From Rhabdornis inornatus (Eukaryota > Chordata > Aves > Passeriformes > Rhabdornithidae), in NCBI GenBank assembly GCA_013397075.1, contig VWZS01003656.1:62001-126000 (forward strand): a DNA stretch of 64,000 nt, read 5' to 3'. Under the pieces are notes generated by a model that saw only the letters and a list, made by a program, of their open reading frames with translations, was not told the DNA's origin and searched no databases. Made by a program: the position numbers and the translations under genes. Positions 22,929 through 36,300 of this stretch are shown one piece after another (the stretch's first letter is position 1; every line of letters starts with the position of its first letter).

Positions 22929-23991
22929 CTGAAATTGGAACAAAGAAAAAAAGAGTCATCATCTGCTGACATAAGGGGGTTTTGATACCCTGCAGATATT
23001 CTTATAAAATGCCTTAAACTGAGGCAATACACAAGCACCACACTAAAAAAACAAAACAGTGAGTATTGGCTCACCTTGGATCGATACATCTTCACCAGTT
23101 TGAGCCTACGAAGCAGCTCTTCCTTCTCTTGCACTTGTTTCACCAGCTTTACTTTTTCTTCAAGGGACTGCTGCTGACCAAGATCAACCTGTAGCACATT
23201 CAAATTCTCTGCTGATCCACAGGGATCACTCTCCTGTGAGGGACTTTTGAAACATGTATGTCCAGTGCCATTTCCTTCCAGGCTTTCAGACCCATCTTGT
23301 AATCTGGAACAGTCTGTACTTGTCTCTGGCAAGCACTCTGTGTCAGCACCAGCAGTGTCTTTCTCTTCAGTGTCTATTTTGAGCCGCTTTGCCACTGCAA
23401 AATTGGCATTAAATGAACGTCTTGTTTTCCTCAATCGTTCCCTCAGAGCTGCACTCATTTGCTAAAAAATAAATAAACCCAAAAAACACAGGTGATCAGA
23501 ATAATCTTAAATTTTTATCAAATCTCAAACAACTGTTTACCTATCATTATTGTTTACATAGATTATGTAATATATTTAACTATCATTGTAAAGCCAGACT
23601 TCCTAAATCTCTGTATAGCGTTCAAAAACTTGAACAAAGTTAGCTTCTTCTTTTCACATGTATTTGCATACACGGCTGCAAGATATGGAAAGGTGTAGTT
23701 CCACATTTTCTTTGACAAAATCCTGTATAAGGCACATTCCTCACCTGCACAGCCTTAAAGCTAGAGGTATAAGATGCCTGTCTCTAGCCTTCCAGCAAGC
23801 AGTGCTGGAAGTGACTTCTGACTCCTTGATGATTCCACAAGCTTTTCTGTTACTATGAATAATCACATTATTGGAAAAGTAGTAAGTTTTCATACCTGTT
23901 TCCCTGAATTAGTCCCCTGTGCAGGTGCTGCCCCAGAATTCTTTGGAGTATTGCACAAAGATGGCAATTTATCCAGCACTGACTCTTCCAT
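22737..23991 (-). CDS. SFR1: SFR1 coding region (3 exons)
   Basis: SWI5-dependent recombination repair protein 1 (MEI5 homologue). Family knowledge: it pairs with SWI5 and stabilises RAD51 filaments during homologous recombination in the nucleus. Seen here: three minus-strand exons, all joined in phase 0, give 224 residues (human about 245). Order: a short variable N-terminus (MEESVLDKLPSLCNTPKNSG); a conserved basic motif MSAALRERLRKTRRSFN; an acidic serine-rich linker; a leucine-rich coiled coil (KLVKQVQEKEELLRRLKLVK, then MYRSK); and the C-terminal MEI5 domain with KWRSSTQLMLYELQSA, SLTQLIDTFGLEDQLLHY and a final EEDFVDA. The 5' untranslated exon is probably in the CpG island about 1.6 kb upstream. 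CFAP43 is convergent, 2.2 kb away. Confidence 0.95.
23075..23461 (-). CDS. SFR1: SFR1 middle coding exon
   Basis: Acceptor tttttag, donor gtgagc; 129 codons from QMSAALRERLRKTRRSFN to KLVKMYRSK, phase 0 at both ends. Confidence 0.94.
23896..23991 (-). CDS. SFR1: SFR1 first coding exon
   Basis: ATG at 23991-23989 (minus strand), 32 codons ending SGKQ, donor gtatga. The exon begins with about 20 untranslated bases after an aacag acceptor near 24,012. This ATG is preferred over the one opening MSAAL because it is in frame and matches the short variable N-terminus of the family. Confidence 0.88.
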
Positions 23992-25559
23992 CTCGAGATG
24001 AATAGCAGTCTCTGTTAAATGACAGAATGAATTATAGTGTCATTGTCACCTGATTATAACAAGCTATGTGGCTGCAGAAATTACTAAAAAGCTCTAATAT
24101 GAAATTCTAAGGCTTACTGTCTAATTGGCATGTTCAAAAAAGACATCTGCATAAGTTATACAGCTGTTTCATGTGCTAAGTAGCATCTTGCTTTGTGAAT
24201 AGCTTTTCTTTGAGAGGATGTGGCACTACTAACTGCCATAAAGTCTTTTACTATACATTTTATATATTATTTTTCCCCTCGCTCCTAAAGCTCTGTGGAG
24301 CCAGGAAGATTTTTGTTGGCTACAAGTATAAACAATTAATCTTTTCTATAGAACAATATAATTGATTATCCAGCTTTCTGAAAATAATCCAGTCTCATTT
24401 GATCGTTCTGGGAATGCTGCTTAAAAAAGTAATTACTCACACAGGTGGAAGTTTTGATTAACAGGAAGCATCCCAAGCTCACTCAGAAAGGCACCTTAAT
24501 TAAAATGGTTAAGTCACACCTCCCAGCAGGAACCAACTTCAAATCGATTTGGCCATGTTGAACTTGTTTAGCAGTTGTGAACCACCTACTAATGACCAGA
24601 ATACAGCTGGATAATCGACAGCTCCACCTCCACTCACCTGCAAATTGCAATTAGGAGTTTTGAAGCAGAAACCTCTCAAGAATAAAATCCTGCAAACCAA
24701 AACTAGGCAACACAGGGTTGGCACAAGGGGCTTCCTCTTCACAGATGAAAGCTGCCAAAGCTTCAGTATGCCAGAGCCTTAATAGCCCAGCAACCCTGGT
24801 CTTCCTGGCTTGATACCAAAGGATGGAGGTCCTCATTTATCTTAGAACATTCCCCCCCAGCTGTTCAAAACTGAACATACGGTACTCTATTAAAAAACCC
24901 AGACCTTAGTAAACAGTCTAGTTAATTAGGTATTTTAGCCATCCATCAATTAAACAGGAAGCCCACAGCATCCATTAAATATAATGGAAGTTTAATACTA
25001 TTATTTCTTGTTGTAAGGAAGAGCCTAGAAAAAGCTACATCATTCTTACGTATACTGTATGCCACAAATATGTAATAAGTCTTTCCAAGGAGCAAAATAA
25101 TTTCAAGCCTAAAAGATAGCTTAAAAACCCCAAACTGTCTAATGCAAATTCATTTTCAAATGACCATAACAAATACTTTTTACCCTGTTTTGCTAATGCT
25201 GTTACATAGCAGCACATTCACACAGATCTCCTGCACTCAAAATCTTTTTCCTGTATTTTAGGCTAAGAATCCTTGGCATTTTCAAGCAGTAATGCTGTTC
25301 ACCACACAAAAAAATCTGTCCAGCAAGTTAAAAAAATTTGAGTTAGAAGGGGAAGAGACAATTTTGCTTTTCAGTACTTACTTGACTTTTGCACTTTGGG
25401 TACGTCTACAACTATGCCCTCAGTTTTCTGCTTATAGCTACGTTATATAACAGCACTCCTTTTACTGTCTCAGCAACAAAAGGCTCTATTAACACTCAAT
25501 ACAGCTTTTGCCTTGCTAGTTTTGCACCGGCAGAGAAGGCTGGGCAGCCCATAAGAAGG
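23992..25559 (-). other. SFR1 5' intron region
   Basis: Lies between the first coding exon and the CpG island. Two good minus-strand donor sites, TTGCAG|GTGAGT at 24637/24636 and CAA|GTAAGT near 25382, may end alternative noncoding 5' exons. No open coding sequence seen. Confidence 0.45.
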
Positions 25560-26040
25560 GCCACAGAGCCGTGGAGCTCGTTCTGAGGCGCTGCACGCCA
25601 AAAACACAGCCACAGCAGCAACCCGCAGTGCTGAGAAGCGAAGAGAGGCCCCCTGGGGAACAGAAACCCCTCAGGGCCGGGGTGAAGGAAGAAAGAACCC
25701 AGCGGAACCACCCTTCCGTGCCTCGCTCCCCTCAGACGCTTCAGCCTCCCGCTGCCGGGCCCGGGGCGGCCCCGCGCCTGCGCGGCGCGCGTGCCCGGGC
25801 GGTGCCTGCTGCTCGCGCCTGCGCGCTGTGGGGCTGAGGGCGGGCGCGGGGCGTGAGGGAGATCCCGGTGCCGGTGCCGGTGCCGGTCCCGGTCGGGCGA
25901 GCGGGAAATGCGGGGCATCCCCGGGGACCTCGGAGTCTTTGGTGTTGCGTCTGGGCATGCCCGGTGATGCTGTGTCCCTTAGGCCAGCGTGGCCCCGCTA
26001 CCCCGCAGCTCGGGTCTGGGCCAAGGCCAGGTGCCACCTC
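25560..26040 (-). promoter_or_regulatory. CpG island, probable SFR1 promoter
   Basis: Sharp GC- and CpG-rich block in an otherwise AT-rich region. It contains two copies of GCGCCTGCGC (25774-25783 and 25815-25824), which resemble NRF1 sites, a GC box (gggcgggcg near 25838) and no obvious TATA box. Such islands mark broadly used promoters. It lies 1.6 kb upstream of the SFR1 coding start with no gene on the other side, so SFR1 is the natural target. The exact first exon is not resolved. Confidence 0.75.
25864..25893. repeat. CCGGTG hexamer tandem repeat
   Basis: About four perfect CCGGTG units followed by a diverged ccggtcccggtc tail, inside the CpG island. A GC-rich microsatellite close to the presumed transcription start may vary in length. 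Confidence 0.85.
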
Positions 26041-26264
26041 ACAGAATCACAGAATCAGTTAGGCTGGAAAAGACCTTTAAGATGATCGGATTCAACCTAT
26101 GACCCAACACCACCATGTCAACCATGGCACCAAGTGCCACATTCAGTCTTAAACACTTCCAGGGGTGGTGACTCCAGGACCTCCCAGGGCAGTCTGTTCC
26201 AGTCACCGTTTCTATGAAGAATTTTTTCCTAGTGGCCGAGCTAAACCTTCCTTGGCCTAGCTGA
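26038..26264 (-). mobile_element. CR1 LINE 3' fragment beside the CpG island
   Basis: Starts with the reversed CR1 terminus (acagaatcacagaatcagtt), then aggctggaaaagacctttaa and the typical ccagggcagtctgttccagt and ttttttcctagtggccgag segments. Minus orientation, 5'-truncated; it abuts the island edge directly. Confidence 0.88.
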
Positions 26265-29200
26265 AGATGATAACACAGTGTCCCTGCTGCAAGTGTCCCT
26301 GTGCCAGGGAGGGGGGTTCTGCCTCAGCATGGAGCACTCCCTACCATGGAGAGCAGAGTAAGGCCCTTTTGTCACAGCCAAAGGAGCCACAGCTCTCCAC
26401 CTCAAGCTGCAAAACGCCTTTATCCCAGGAACTGTCTCCTCATGTAAGGGGAAAAAGTGTGACTGAGAGATGCACTGGGAGATGGGTGACCTGAGCAGCA
26501 CTGTCATGGTTGTGGGAAAGAAGAGAAAAATAAGGAATGTGACTGGAGAAACAGATTGTGACTGTGACAAGGAGTAATTCCAGCTGTGGCTGCACTGTGC
26601 AGTTCAGGACTAGAGTTCCCTGACGCTCAAAGGCACTGCTGAAGCAAGAGTGATCTTCCTGTCTCTATCAGCTGCACACCTGGCTTCCCTATGTGGATTT
26701 ACTTTTCTCAAAACTGATCTGTACAAAATGTTTTTCAACTATAACTGTCAGGAATCCCTAACAACGACAGCTCCCAGCCCTTAGGGATGATGTCCCAGTG
26801 GTTCCTCCAGCACTGCCTGCAGCCGAATGGCCCCAAGCTGTGCATGGATGCCTCATGCAGCTGTGCTGTGAGCTGCACGTGGGGTACAGGCACCCACATG
26901 CTCTCGCTGGATCATGCCCTTAGCTTATGTGCCAGAACTGCATTAATTTCCTGCCTGGTTCTTCCTCACAGCTACAGATGAGGATGCTCTGTTTTGTCTT
27001 CACCTTGTGTAACTCCCATCTCTATTGAGACCAGAGATAGTCTTGAGCTGAGAGGTGAGTAAGCACTAAGTGCTGTAGGTGTGATAACATGTTAGCAGTT
27101 GCAGAGCTTTTGACCATGAGTTTTCATAGATTCACACACTTCAAAGAGGATTTGGCAGGGATGATAGCAACCTTTACTCTGCTACAGTAAAAGGTAACAA
27201 AGCATTCAAAGCCCATCTACAACAAGTTGTGTTGGGAAATCTGAGAACTTGAGGCCTTATACACCTTGTATAAGATTTTATCTGTGGGTGAAATTGATTT
27301 AGAAATAATATTTTCAGTAGCAAATGTGGGAATTTACGTGACATGGTGTCATAGTATGTTTTGTAACCATTTACCTAAAAAACCCCTGTTGAACGATTCC
27401 CCAAGTGTTCAGGCAGTTTGGATGCATTTTTTAAATCTGTCCCTTTTTTTGGTTTCGAGTTTGTTTTTTTAAACCTTCAGAATTTAATGTCACAAATATT
27501 TTAATTTTTAAATATGTTAAAAATGGACTCCTGAGTGCAACAGCAAAAGTGCTAATAGAGCTTCTGCTGCAAATTTATCAGGAGGCTTGGATCTCAGATA
27601 CTCTGGAGCTTTGCAATGGCATGTCTCCGAGTTTACAGGGTATTTCCTTCAATCTCAAGGATGGTCTCTACTTTAAATTACTCATGCTCTGTTGTACAGA
27701 CATGTTAACAGAGGAGTTGCACAAGAGCAACAGAAAGTTTGAGATTTTCGATCATTTGCCAGGTGAGATTCCAGTAAGGTTTAACAGGAACATAACACAT
27801 GAAAGTCATCCTGTGCATTATCATTGCACTTAATTAGAGCAACGCCCATATGCCCCACCCCAAGTGAGATTGCAGATTGTTTGGGACTGGGAACATAGAA
27901 CAATGGTGCCACATGTTGGGTACATGAGTTTAGTGTGCTACATCTAGAGTAGAGGAAAGGAAATATTGTCATCAGTATTCACTGATGGGTTATGACTCCA
28001 GGAAAACATCCTGTTCAGTTTGGTATTAAGTGTTTAGCTGTGTTTACTCCATTTTCCAATGGATTTACCTGGTGTTTACACAGTGCTGCAAAAACATGAC
28101 TTGCCCAACACTTGGCTGGAAGCTCCTGTCAGAGCTGGGAATTAGAGTGTCATCAGGCACTATCCAGTGACTATCCAATATTTTTATTGCAGAAACACAG
28201 TAGTGATGAATATTATGTTATTTTCAATTTAACGATGGCAAACCAGAGTCAGATTGAAACCTTCTGTTCAAAAACTGCACATGTGTTTCCCTTGAGGAAA
28301 ACAGATTATCCATGTGTCATTGATAGTGGCATGTTTATGGCACACTGCAGAGTGTTTCTCATGCTGTTCAGGTAAGCTCACCAGTATGTGTACACAGTAG
28401 CATGTTCATTGCAGTGCAGTGTTTATTAAGCACTATAATGCTATTGTTTGATTTCTTTGATTCCTCTTGTGATCAGAATAGTTTGGGGTAAGCAAAATGA
28501 AAAAAAGTGTAGGAAATTGTGTGCTGGGTAATAAAATTATTGATCTCTATTTGCTGAACATACCACTTCCCTTCAGAGAAATTAGTTTCCCCAAGGAACC
28601 AAAAGGAAAATGTGCTCCTTGGTTTTATTTTCTCTGGCATTTCTGTGTTGACATTTTAGTGATCGGATTATTTTTTCTTCCAAGTGTACACCAGTTTGGC
28701 TGCACAGTTGAAAGATATTATCCATGTACCCTTTCAATAATCTTGTGGTACCAGAAGAGCACTGAGGCTGACACATCAGCATTCTCAGGACAAGGACATG
28801 TTTTAATTCCCCTATGGGCATCATCGATAGTAGCAAAGCCAAAATGGAAAGTAATAGTAAAGGATACTGGCTTTGAATTTAGGAACTCCAGTTTGAGCTT
28901 TATGGGTTCTTCTCCTCGAGAGTGTCAGGAGCATCACAAAACTTTCATTTAACAGTTTGCTGGGCACAGCACCAGGCCTTTTCCCCCTAAACATTGCCAC
29001 TGAGTATTTGGGATGTTAGTCAACATACTGTGTCTTAAGGCACTTATGTATTACCCCCTTTCTCATTTTTGTGAAATCTGTTGATCTTGTTTAAAGCCAA
29101 GTGATGTATTCTGATGCATGAAGTACACTCTGCACTGTCTGCGTATTTTCTCTTGCCTGGAGCAGGAGGGTGGGGTGCTTTTATGTGCCTAACCACTAAC

Positions 29201-30320
29201 TGCTGCAGAAAGTTTTAAAATCCTACCCACTTCTGCATCAGCTTAGGATTGTGTTTTTGCTGGCTGCAATTCACTTCTCTGAAAGATGTTCTGACTTGCT
29301 TATAGCCATGTAAATATACCAAAGGAAGGACTTTATATACCAGATTCCTGGAGTAAAACCAGTTTAATACAAAAAAAACCTGTCCTTGGGAGATGGATTC
29401 TGCTCTCATAATGGTGCAAATGCCCAGTAACTAAAAGTGAAGTCTCTGGAATGACATCAGCACAAGTTAAATCAAAAGTAAATTTTTTTGCCTTGTCTGC
29501 TCTACATCTCTGGCTTTAAGTTGTTGAGGTACCTGTCTTGAAAAGAAAAACTGCCTGGATTTATTGTAGCTGAGGGGCACTGCAATTTGCTGTAACAAAA
29601 GATAATGTAAGAGCCTGGCGAGATTGGCAGTGTAGTTCTCACTGCTGCGTGTGTGAATAACCAAGTGGGTGAGGCTCAGTGCTAATAAAAGGGATCGGCG
29701 TATGATTGCCTCTTATTTCTGTGTCTGTGGGATTTTCTCTGACATAACAAGTCAAAAGTATGAAATCTTTATGAGACTCTAGCACACAAAGAAAACAATA
29801 AACAGACCTTCAGTGTTCTTGTCCTCGCTGAAGAACTGATTGATCATTATTTAAAGAAAATTTAAGCCTTTTAAATCTAAGTCCTTAGACTAGTCCAAAC
29901 TAGTCCCTGGTACAGCTTTTGCCATCTCTGATGGTCTGAGCATACTTTTGTGTTAAAAGTATTTGAATTGTAGCAGAGCTTGAAGAGTTGTTTCATTTTC
30001 TCACATACCTGATAAAAGAGTTCACTCTGTGCTGTGTGCACATAACTCTTGGGTTGCTCACATTTGTCTGTACTGCTGGAATTGGTGAAGCTGAAAAAGC
30101 GAACATGGTTTATTTGCAAGTGCAGACAAGCTGGTTTGGGCAGTTACCTATAGTTTGGAGGCCTTGGCAGGACCCATGGATTAAACTGGTGTACCAAACA
30201 AGTCATCCAATGAGCATGTAAGCAGAGATGGAGACTTCTCCTTCTTCCTGAACTTCTGGGGGTTTCCCTGTTGCTCTGAGTGCAGATATGAGTGAGTAGT
30301 GTCTGTCATTACTCAGCAGA

Positions 30321-30379
30321 TTTTTTTTTTTTAATTTTTTTTTAAGAAAAAAAACCTGTTGGTTTTTTTTTTGTTGTTT
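30321..30379. repeat. Homopolymer T/A tract with hairpin potential
   Basis: A long T run, a second T run, an A run (aagaaaaaaaacc) and another T run follow each other, so the T and A blocks can pair. Low-complexity sequence. Confidence 0.8.
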
Positions 30380-33300
30380 TAGAACAAATAACCATTCTAC
30401 TGAGCACACCCTACCAAACTGCAGCATCAGCAGGCAAGGCTTAAAGATACATCCCTGGAAATGTATTAGGTCATTTACCTGAGGCTAGAGAAAGCCTTAT
30501 AAAGTAAAATTTTAGAAGTATTTCCATAAGGATGAAATATTAAAGTGCTCATGGCAGTTTTCCATCTCAAGAATAAAGTCATATCTAGAGGGCTGAAATT
30601 TCAATATGGAAGTGTTGTCAGGCATTACCACCACCTTATGTTGCAAATCAGGCTCACAAATGAGTGAGAGCTGGCTTAAAGCTTTCTCCTGGTTTCCATA
30701 CAGTTAATAACCAATGTAACATTTCAAGTGTGCATGATTGTTGTGAGATAGGGGATATGTCTGTAGAATATTTGTGCAAACCAAGTCACATGTCTTAAGG
30801 ACAGCTACCTCAGAATTGTGAGGCTGGCAATTCACCAAAATTTGTGAACAGGTATGAAACTGTCACTTCTTAATGTAAAGGTTGAGGGAAATTCTTAAAA
30901 ATCAAGAGATTTAAGATACCCAAAAACAATGGGAACTCAATAAATACTCTTATCACCCCTCCTCCCAAAATACTCAGCTAAAGGGAAGATAAAGGGAAGA
31001 TGATATAATTGTCTTCAGTGCCATTTCCTTTAGCAAGTAAAATGGGCAGTGAGACTTCTTTGACTTCCCCCTTTTTCTTGGGTGAAATACACTGTTTATC
31101 CTAGTTATGGCTTATTGAAAAATAGATTTTTCAGTGTTTATGACCTGTATTGCTTTTGCTCCAATTATTCCCAAAGCAATTTCAGTGCAAATTTTCAACT
31201 CATATTTCTACCTGAAATAACTGTGTTTTGAGTCTCTTTCTCTACACAGACATACAGAAAGCTTTAGTGATGAGTGTGTAATGTTTTCTTACAACCTCTG
31301 TGGGTTTAAGTGATTACTGTTATATTATTTTTACTGTTGTTTTGTTGTCTTCCTGCAGAAGGGCAGCTTAGCCCTTGTGACATTTGAAGTCATTGAGAAA
31401 GTTCCTGCTGAACTGATGGGAAGCAGAAATCTGCTGTCCTGATGGAACTTTAGTGGAACTGTGACATATGGAATCAGCTAATGGTATTATTTCATGTGGT
31501 GCTGAGGATACTGGAATTGCAACTGCCTGCATTAGTGTGAGTGTTTCACACTGTGTGGGAAAGCCACCAGTCTCCCTCTCAACACATTAAGGCAACTGTA
31601 TTTTGGTTGAAGAACATTTGTCTGAAGTGGAGTGCAGGAACACTGAACTGATGCTAAGTGAACCAAGCTAGTGAATGCCACCTGCTTTAACTGAGAGGAC
31701 GTTTTCCCTTCAGTAACCCAGGTAACCTTGAGTCTGTCCTGGCTGCAGTGATCTCTACCACACACATCAACAGACACTGAACAAGCACTCTTTGTCATCA
31801 ACCTCTTTGATGACAGCCATGCCATACCATATTACATGACACTCTGAAAAGAGAAATCTTGCAGTTCATTCACAGCTGAAAGAATTATTCTAGTTTTGAT
31901 GCTTTAAAGTTTAGTGCGTTTTTTCCTTGAGTTAATTACAAGCATTTAGTGGGTAACATATGCCAGAATAAGCTATTTCATCACTGTTAAATGCATGCTG
32001 GTAACTCAGCACATGGGTATGCACTGACAAGTTTCCTCTTGAAAGTCTCCTTAGGATTTAGATCAGCAGATAGATCACTTAATTTTTACATGGTGTATAC
32101 CATGCCTGTTCTTGAAACTGTGAAACTGGCCATGGATAAAATGTCCACATGATGTCTGGATAGGAAGTCTTATGTGGGATTCATTTTTCTAGGATCAGCA
32201 GTGCACATATGGGTGTACACTGCTTAATCACGTGTGTCATGTGAGTGCAAAGATTAATCACAGATATCATCATCTACTCCCTATAGTTTACTCTGTTTGA
32301 TGACGTGTTTATTTTCCATCTCAGTGACGAATTCTGGGTCTTTTTTTTTCCTTAAAGCAGCACTTTAACTATGTAAAATTGAGCCTAGAAGCTGTGAAAC
32401 TCTCTGGTTTAACACTTCCTAGTCCTAAGGTTTTCTCTCAAACCTAGAGACCTGCTTTCTCACAAATACCACTATAATGCAAGAGCTACTTCTACTTTGC
32501 CTTACCAGTTAATGTGCCTAGCTGTAACTGCTGATTTTCAAAATATCTGCTTAACAACACAACAGGAAAAACAAAGCAAAAAGAAACAAAGGGCAATAGA
32601 CAGAGGTGAGAAATGGCGATGAGAGGAGGATCTCCAGAGAGAATGTTTGTGCCAGTATCTGTTATTGAAAGGTCTTGGTGTTATGCCTTCTCAAGGACTT
32701 TCAGGTTCCATTTAGTACCAATAAATAGCTCTCCTTACCTATCTTCAGCTTCCAAGGTAAACATGGGTACATCTTTCAGGCAAGAAGTACAAATACATCT
32801 CAAAAGCCAATACTGAGAGCAATGCTGCAAGCTTATGCTGGCAGAGTCCCTGCATAGCAGTGCCAGGAAAACTGCAAATGAAGAAAATACCCTTTCTGCT
32901 CAGTGCTGCAGCCAGATCTTCATCAGCTTTGTCAGTCTCATTATTCCAGATTTTTCACAGTCAAACCTGCAGTCTGATTTGACACCAGACAACCAACCTG
33001 AGGTACAGCGCTCTCAAGAGTCCGCCAGGCAGTGGAGAGGCTGAAAGAACCTCAAGAAGCTAAATAATCAATAAGCTTTCCTTTTATTATAAATTCTAGT
33101 CCACCAGAGATTGATTGCCATGCATATTGCCAAGCCTCAGGAGCAGGCCAGAGAGGTGAAGTCATTCAGTGTTGCGCTTCTAAGACTTGGGTGTATTACC
33201 AGGAGAATGGGAGCAATGACACTGAGGAGGAACAGAATAGGAAAGATGTGGCTCATATATATTCCTCACAAAGAAGGATTTACGCTTCTAAGTAAACCTG

Positions 33301-36300
33301 TGTGCAGGAACCATCCCCACACATATGGTGGAGAAGTTGAAATTATTTACCATCCAAATGTGGGGGATCAAACCTCACACCCTGAGGTTACCATGACAAA
33401 CTCTATTGCAGCTGTTAATTATTGCTGCATTGATTTTTTAAACAGCAAAACCACATAAGCCAATTTCATCTTTAGATTAGCTGATTTCCTGGGAATTGAT
33501 GATTTTATATCAACACCTAATTTCATTTAATTAATTTGTAAGAATTTTGTTCATCTGCATAATTTGGGTAGAAGAAATATAAGTAAAGTGAGATAAGATT
33601 GAATGTTCAAGTGCTTTTTTTGTGGGAAGCAGCTATGTAGGTGATGCACCCTTCTTCAGTGTTTTGGTCTGTTAAAGCCATTTCTAGAATTAATGCAGCT
33701 GCACTCCAAGATTCCCTTTACATTTATGTCCCACAGCCACATTCAAACTGATGCTGTCGATAATTAAACTAAGACTTCGTCAGCTCAGGTGGAGGAATCC
33801 TAAGGGGTGGTTACCAGATCAGGAAGGTTTTCATGAAAAGATGGGTGTGTGTTAAGAGCATCTCTAGAATATATTCCACAAAAGAATGTTGAGTGTGTTT
33901 TCCCACTGACTTTAAAAAATGCAGATCCTAAGTAAAGTATTAAAAAAATGCATTGAAGGAACACTCTTAGTACATTCTTCCTAATTCTTTAAAATACTGT
34001 TAGCATTTGTCCCTAACAAATGTTCCTGAATACTTGACACAGACATATTCGATGAATATTGCACATTCACACAAACGCACAGCAAACAATTGTCTTGGAT
34101 TGGATCATACACTTCCTTATTGCTAAGTTGTTTATGTGTTGGGAATTGTACTTTTTTATTGTACACTTAACTTTTATTGCTTCTAGATGCTGGTCTTTTT
34201 TTATTAGTTTGTTATTGTTTCATTGTGCAAACATTTTGCATTAGTTTTAGGAAAAGCTGAGGGATTCCACTGACACTGCAAATAGCTACAGTAAAGTAAA
34301 CAGAACAGAAGTAGGACCATGTAATTGTAATAGCCCCTTTAACACCAGCCCAGCCATGGTTCACTGCCCTCCCACCTGTGAGCTGATTGCTCTTGACTGT
34401 GTTTCCATTCTGTCTTGTTCCCATTTGGTCTCTGTCTGCAGAAGTTTTCATGATAATATTTTATGCACATGTATTGGCTTGTTGATTTCTTTACATTTTG
34501 CTTGATTGCATACATTTGGCATGTGTCAGCTGCCACAGATGCTGCTCTGTCTGCTGCATTTTGAGTACTCAGATGGAGGGGATTGAACCTCTTAATGGAT
34601 GAAGATGGGAATGTATGTGTGTATCAATCCCACTGTGCATTAGGTATTGGGCATGGCTGTTTATTGGCAAATGAATTTGCTTCCAGACATTTAAGAACAC
34701 CGGTTTCCAACACACGCTGTTCATGCCTGCACTCTTAAGGAAATACCTTATGAAACTGTAAGTTAAACACTGCCTACTGGTCTGGTAGATAAGGTTCACA
34801 ACAGTTTGGCACTGGTTGTCCTTCATTAGTAAAATAGGATAGTTTTTACCTGCAGTTACAAATTTGAAGACATTTGCAAAACTGCCAGATTTATCATCAA
34901 AAGAGTAATTAACTGAAATGTCATGCAATTAAACCAGCCCAGCATGTGTTTGACAGCCTTGAGCAACACTAGAAATGAAGTCCCCAGCTCAGCACAGTAC
35001 TTAAATATGCGTGTATCTTTAAGCATGTGGGTACTCCCTGAGAAGGCTGGAGGTAGTTCCCACTGGTTGGAGGTCTAGGAAACTCAGTGTCTGAGGAAAG
35101 CTGCTAGAACAGGAAAAGCTTAGTTTGGTGTTGAAAACCCTCGTGGCATATGTGACAATAGCATTCAAATACATTAAAGGTGACAGCAAGAAAGCAAATG
35201 AGTTACCCTGAAAAGGAAAGAAAGGAAGTGATTGTCAGCTCAAGATACTTGTTTGGAACTTCAAGACATTTTCTAACAGCAAGTATGGGAGTTATGGAGC
35301 AGGTCACATCAGGAGGCTCTGACATCTCATGGAAGGTTTTAAGAATGTTTTAAAGAAAAATTTGTGAAGAATAATCAACATGGAGGTAGGCTTTGGACAG
35401 AGAGATGGACAAGAAACCTAACTGAAGGCCTTTTCAGCCTTATTTTCCACAGTTGTGTAATTTTACATGCTTAAAATTACACATGTGCATCAAAGTAAGT
35501 GTATAAGACTCTCACAGTGTTCTTCTTTATAGGCTTAGACAAATGCTGTTATGACAGAAGTGGATCAGTGCTCTTATTTGGCCTTATCTTTCAAAATGAA
35601 ATTGATTCAGTGAACTCAGTGTACTGAACTCCAAAAAGTACAAACACTTGTTAGTGAGGGTACTTCACTTAAGATCACCACCTATACTGTGTTTTATCCA
35701 TTAGTTTTATATTGCCATTGTGCCTAACAGAACGATTTCTTAGTACAAATTTTAATATTTGGGGAGGAGGTGTAAATATTTTGTTCTGAACTCTTTAATT
35801 TATGCTGAAAACTAAAAACATCTTTAGGTGTTACAGCTACAAAGCCTTCAGCTGACAACTTTAGTAATGTATATTATTGAAGTAGAATCCAAAAAGCACC
35901 TTTGCAGGCACTGGATAAGGAAGGCAGCCACCATACCATGTATCTGGCAACCCTGTGATAACAGTAAAAATGCCCAAAAAGCTCCATGCCAGCAGGAACA
36001 TCTGAAATACACAACATATGGAGTGAGGATGAGCCCAGAATGCCTTGATTTTAATAAGAGAAAGCTGCATGTTATCACAGGTCTCACAAGACGAACTTCT
36101 GATGGAAGCAAATTAATGAGAATCTGAATGGCTGTGAAATGAAAAGTTTGAGTAACAACTAAGTTTCCAGCCAGTCGTATTGCTGAGAAGAAGTGGCAAA
36201 CAACAGACCTGGCTTTTGAAAAAGGCAGTACTTGTGTGCTTTGGATATGAAACAGGATTTTTCAAGCAGAGACATGAAAATAGAGATGGGCACAGTCAAA

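Noticed and set aside
25496..26037. Several arginine/proline/alanine-rich open frames in the CpG island
   Set aside because: High GC removes stop codons in all frames; the peptides are low-complexity and no start or splice structure supports them.
28497..28952. 151-codon open frame on the plus strand
   Set aside because: No motif or family resemblance; sequence composition is like the flanks and overlapping frames on the other strand are equally open.
29680..29750. LTR-like AATAAA followed by a T-rich R/U5-like stretch
   Set aside because: No matching LTR ends, primer-binding site or repeat partner in the window; chance resemblance.
31532..31825. 97-codon minus-strand frame, considered as a decayed retrogene
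   Set aside because: Could not be matched to any known protein and shows no poly(A) tail or flanking duplication.
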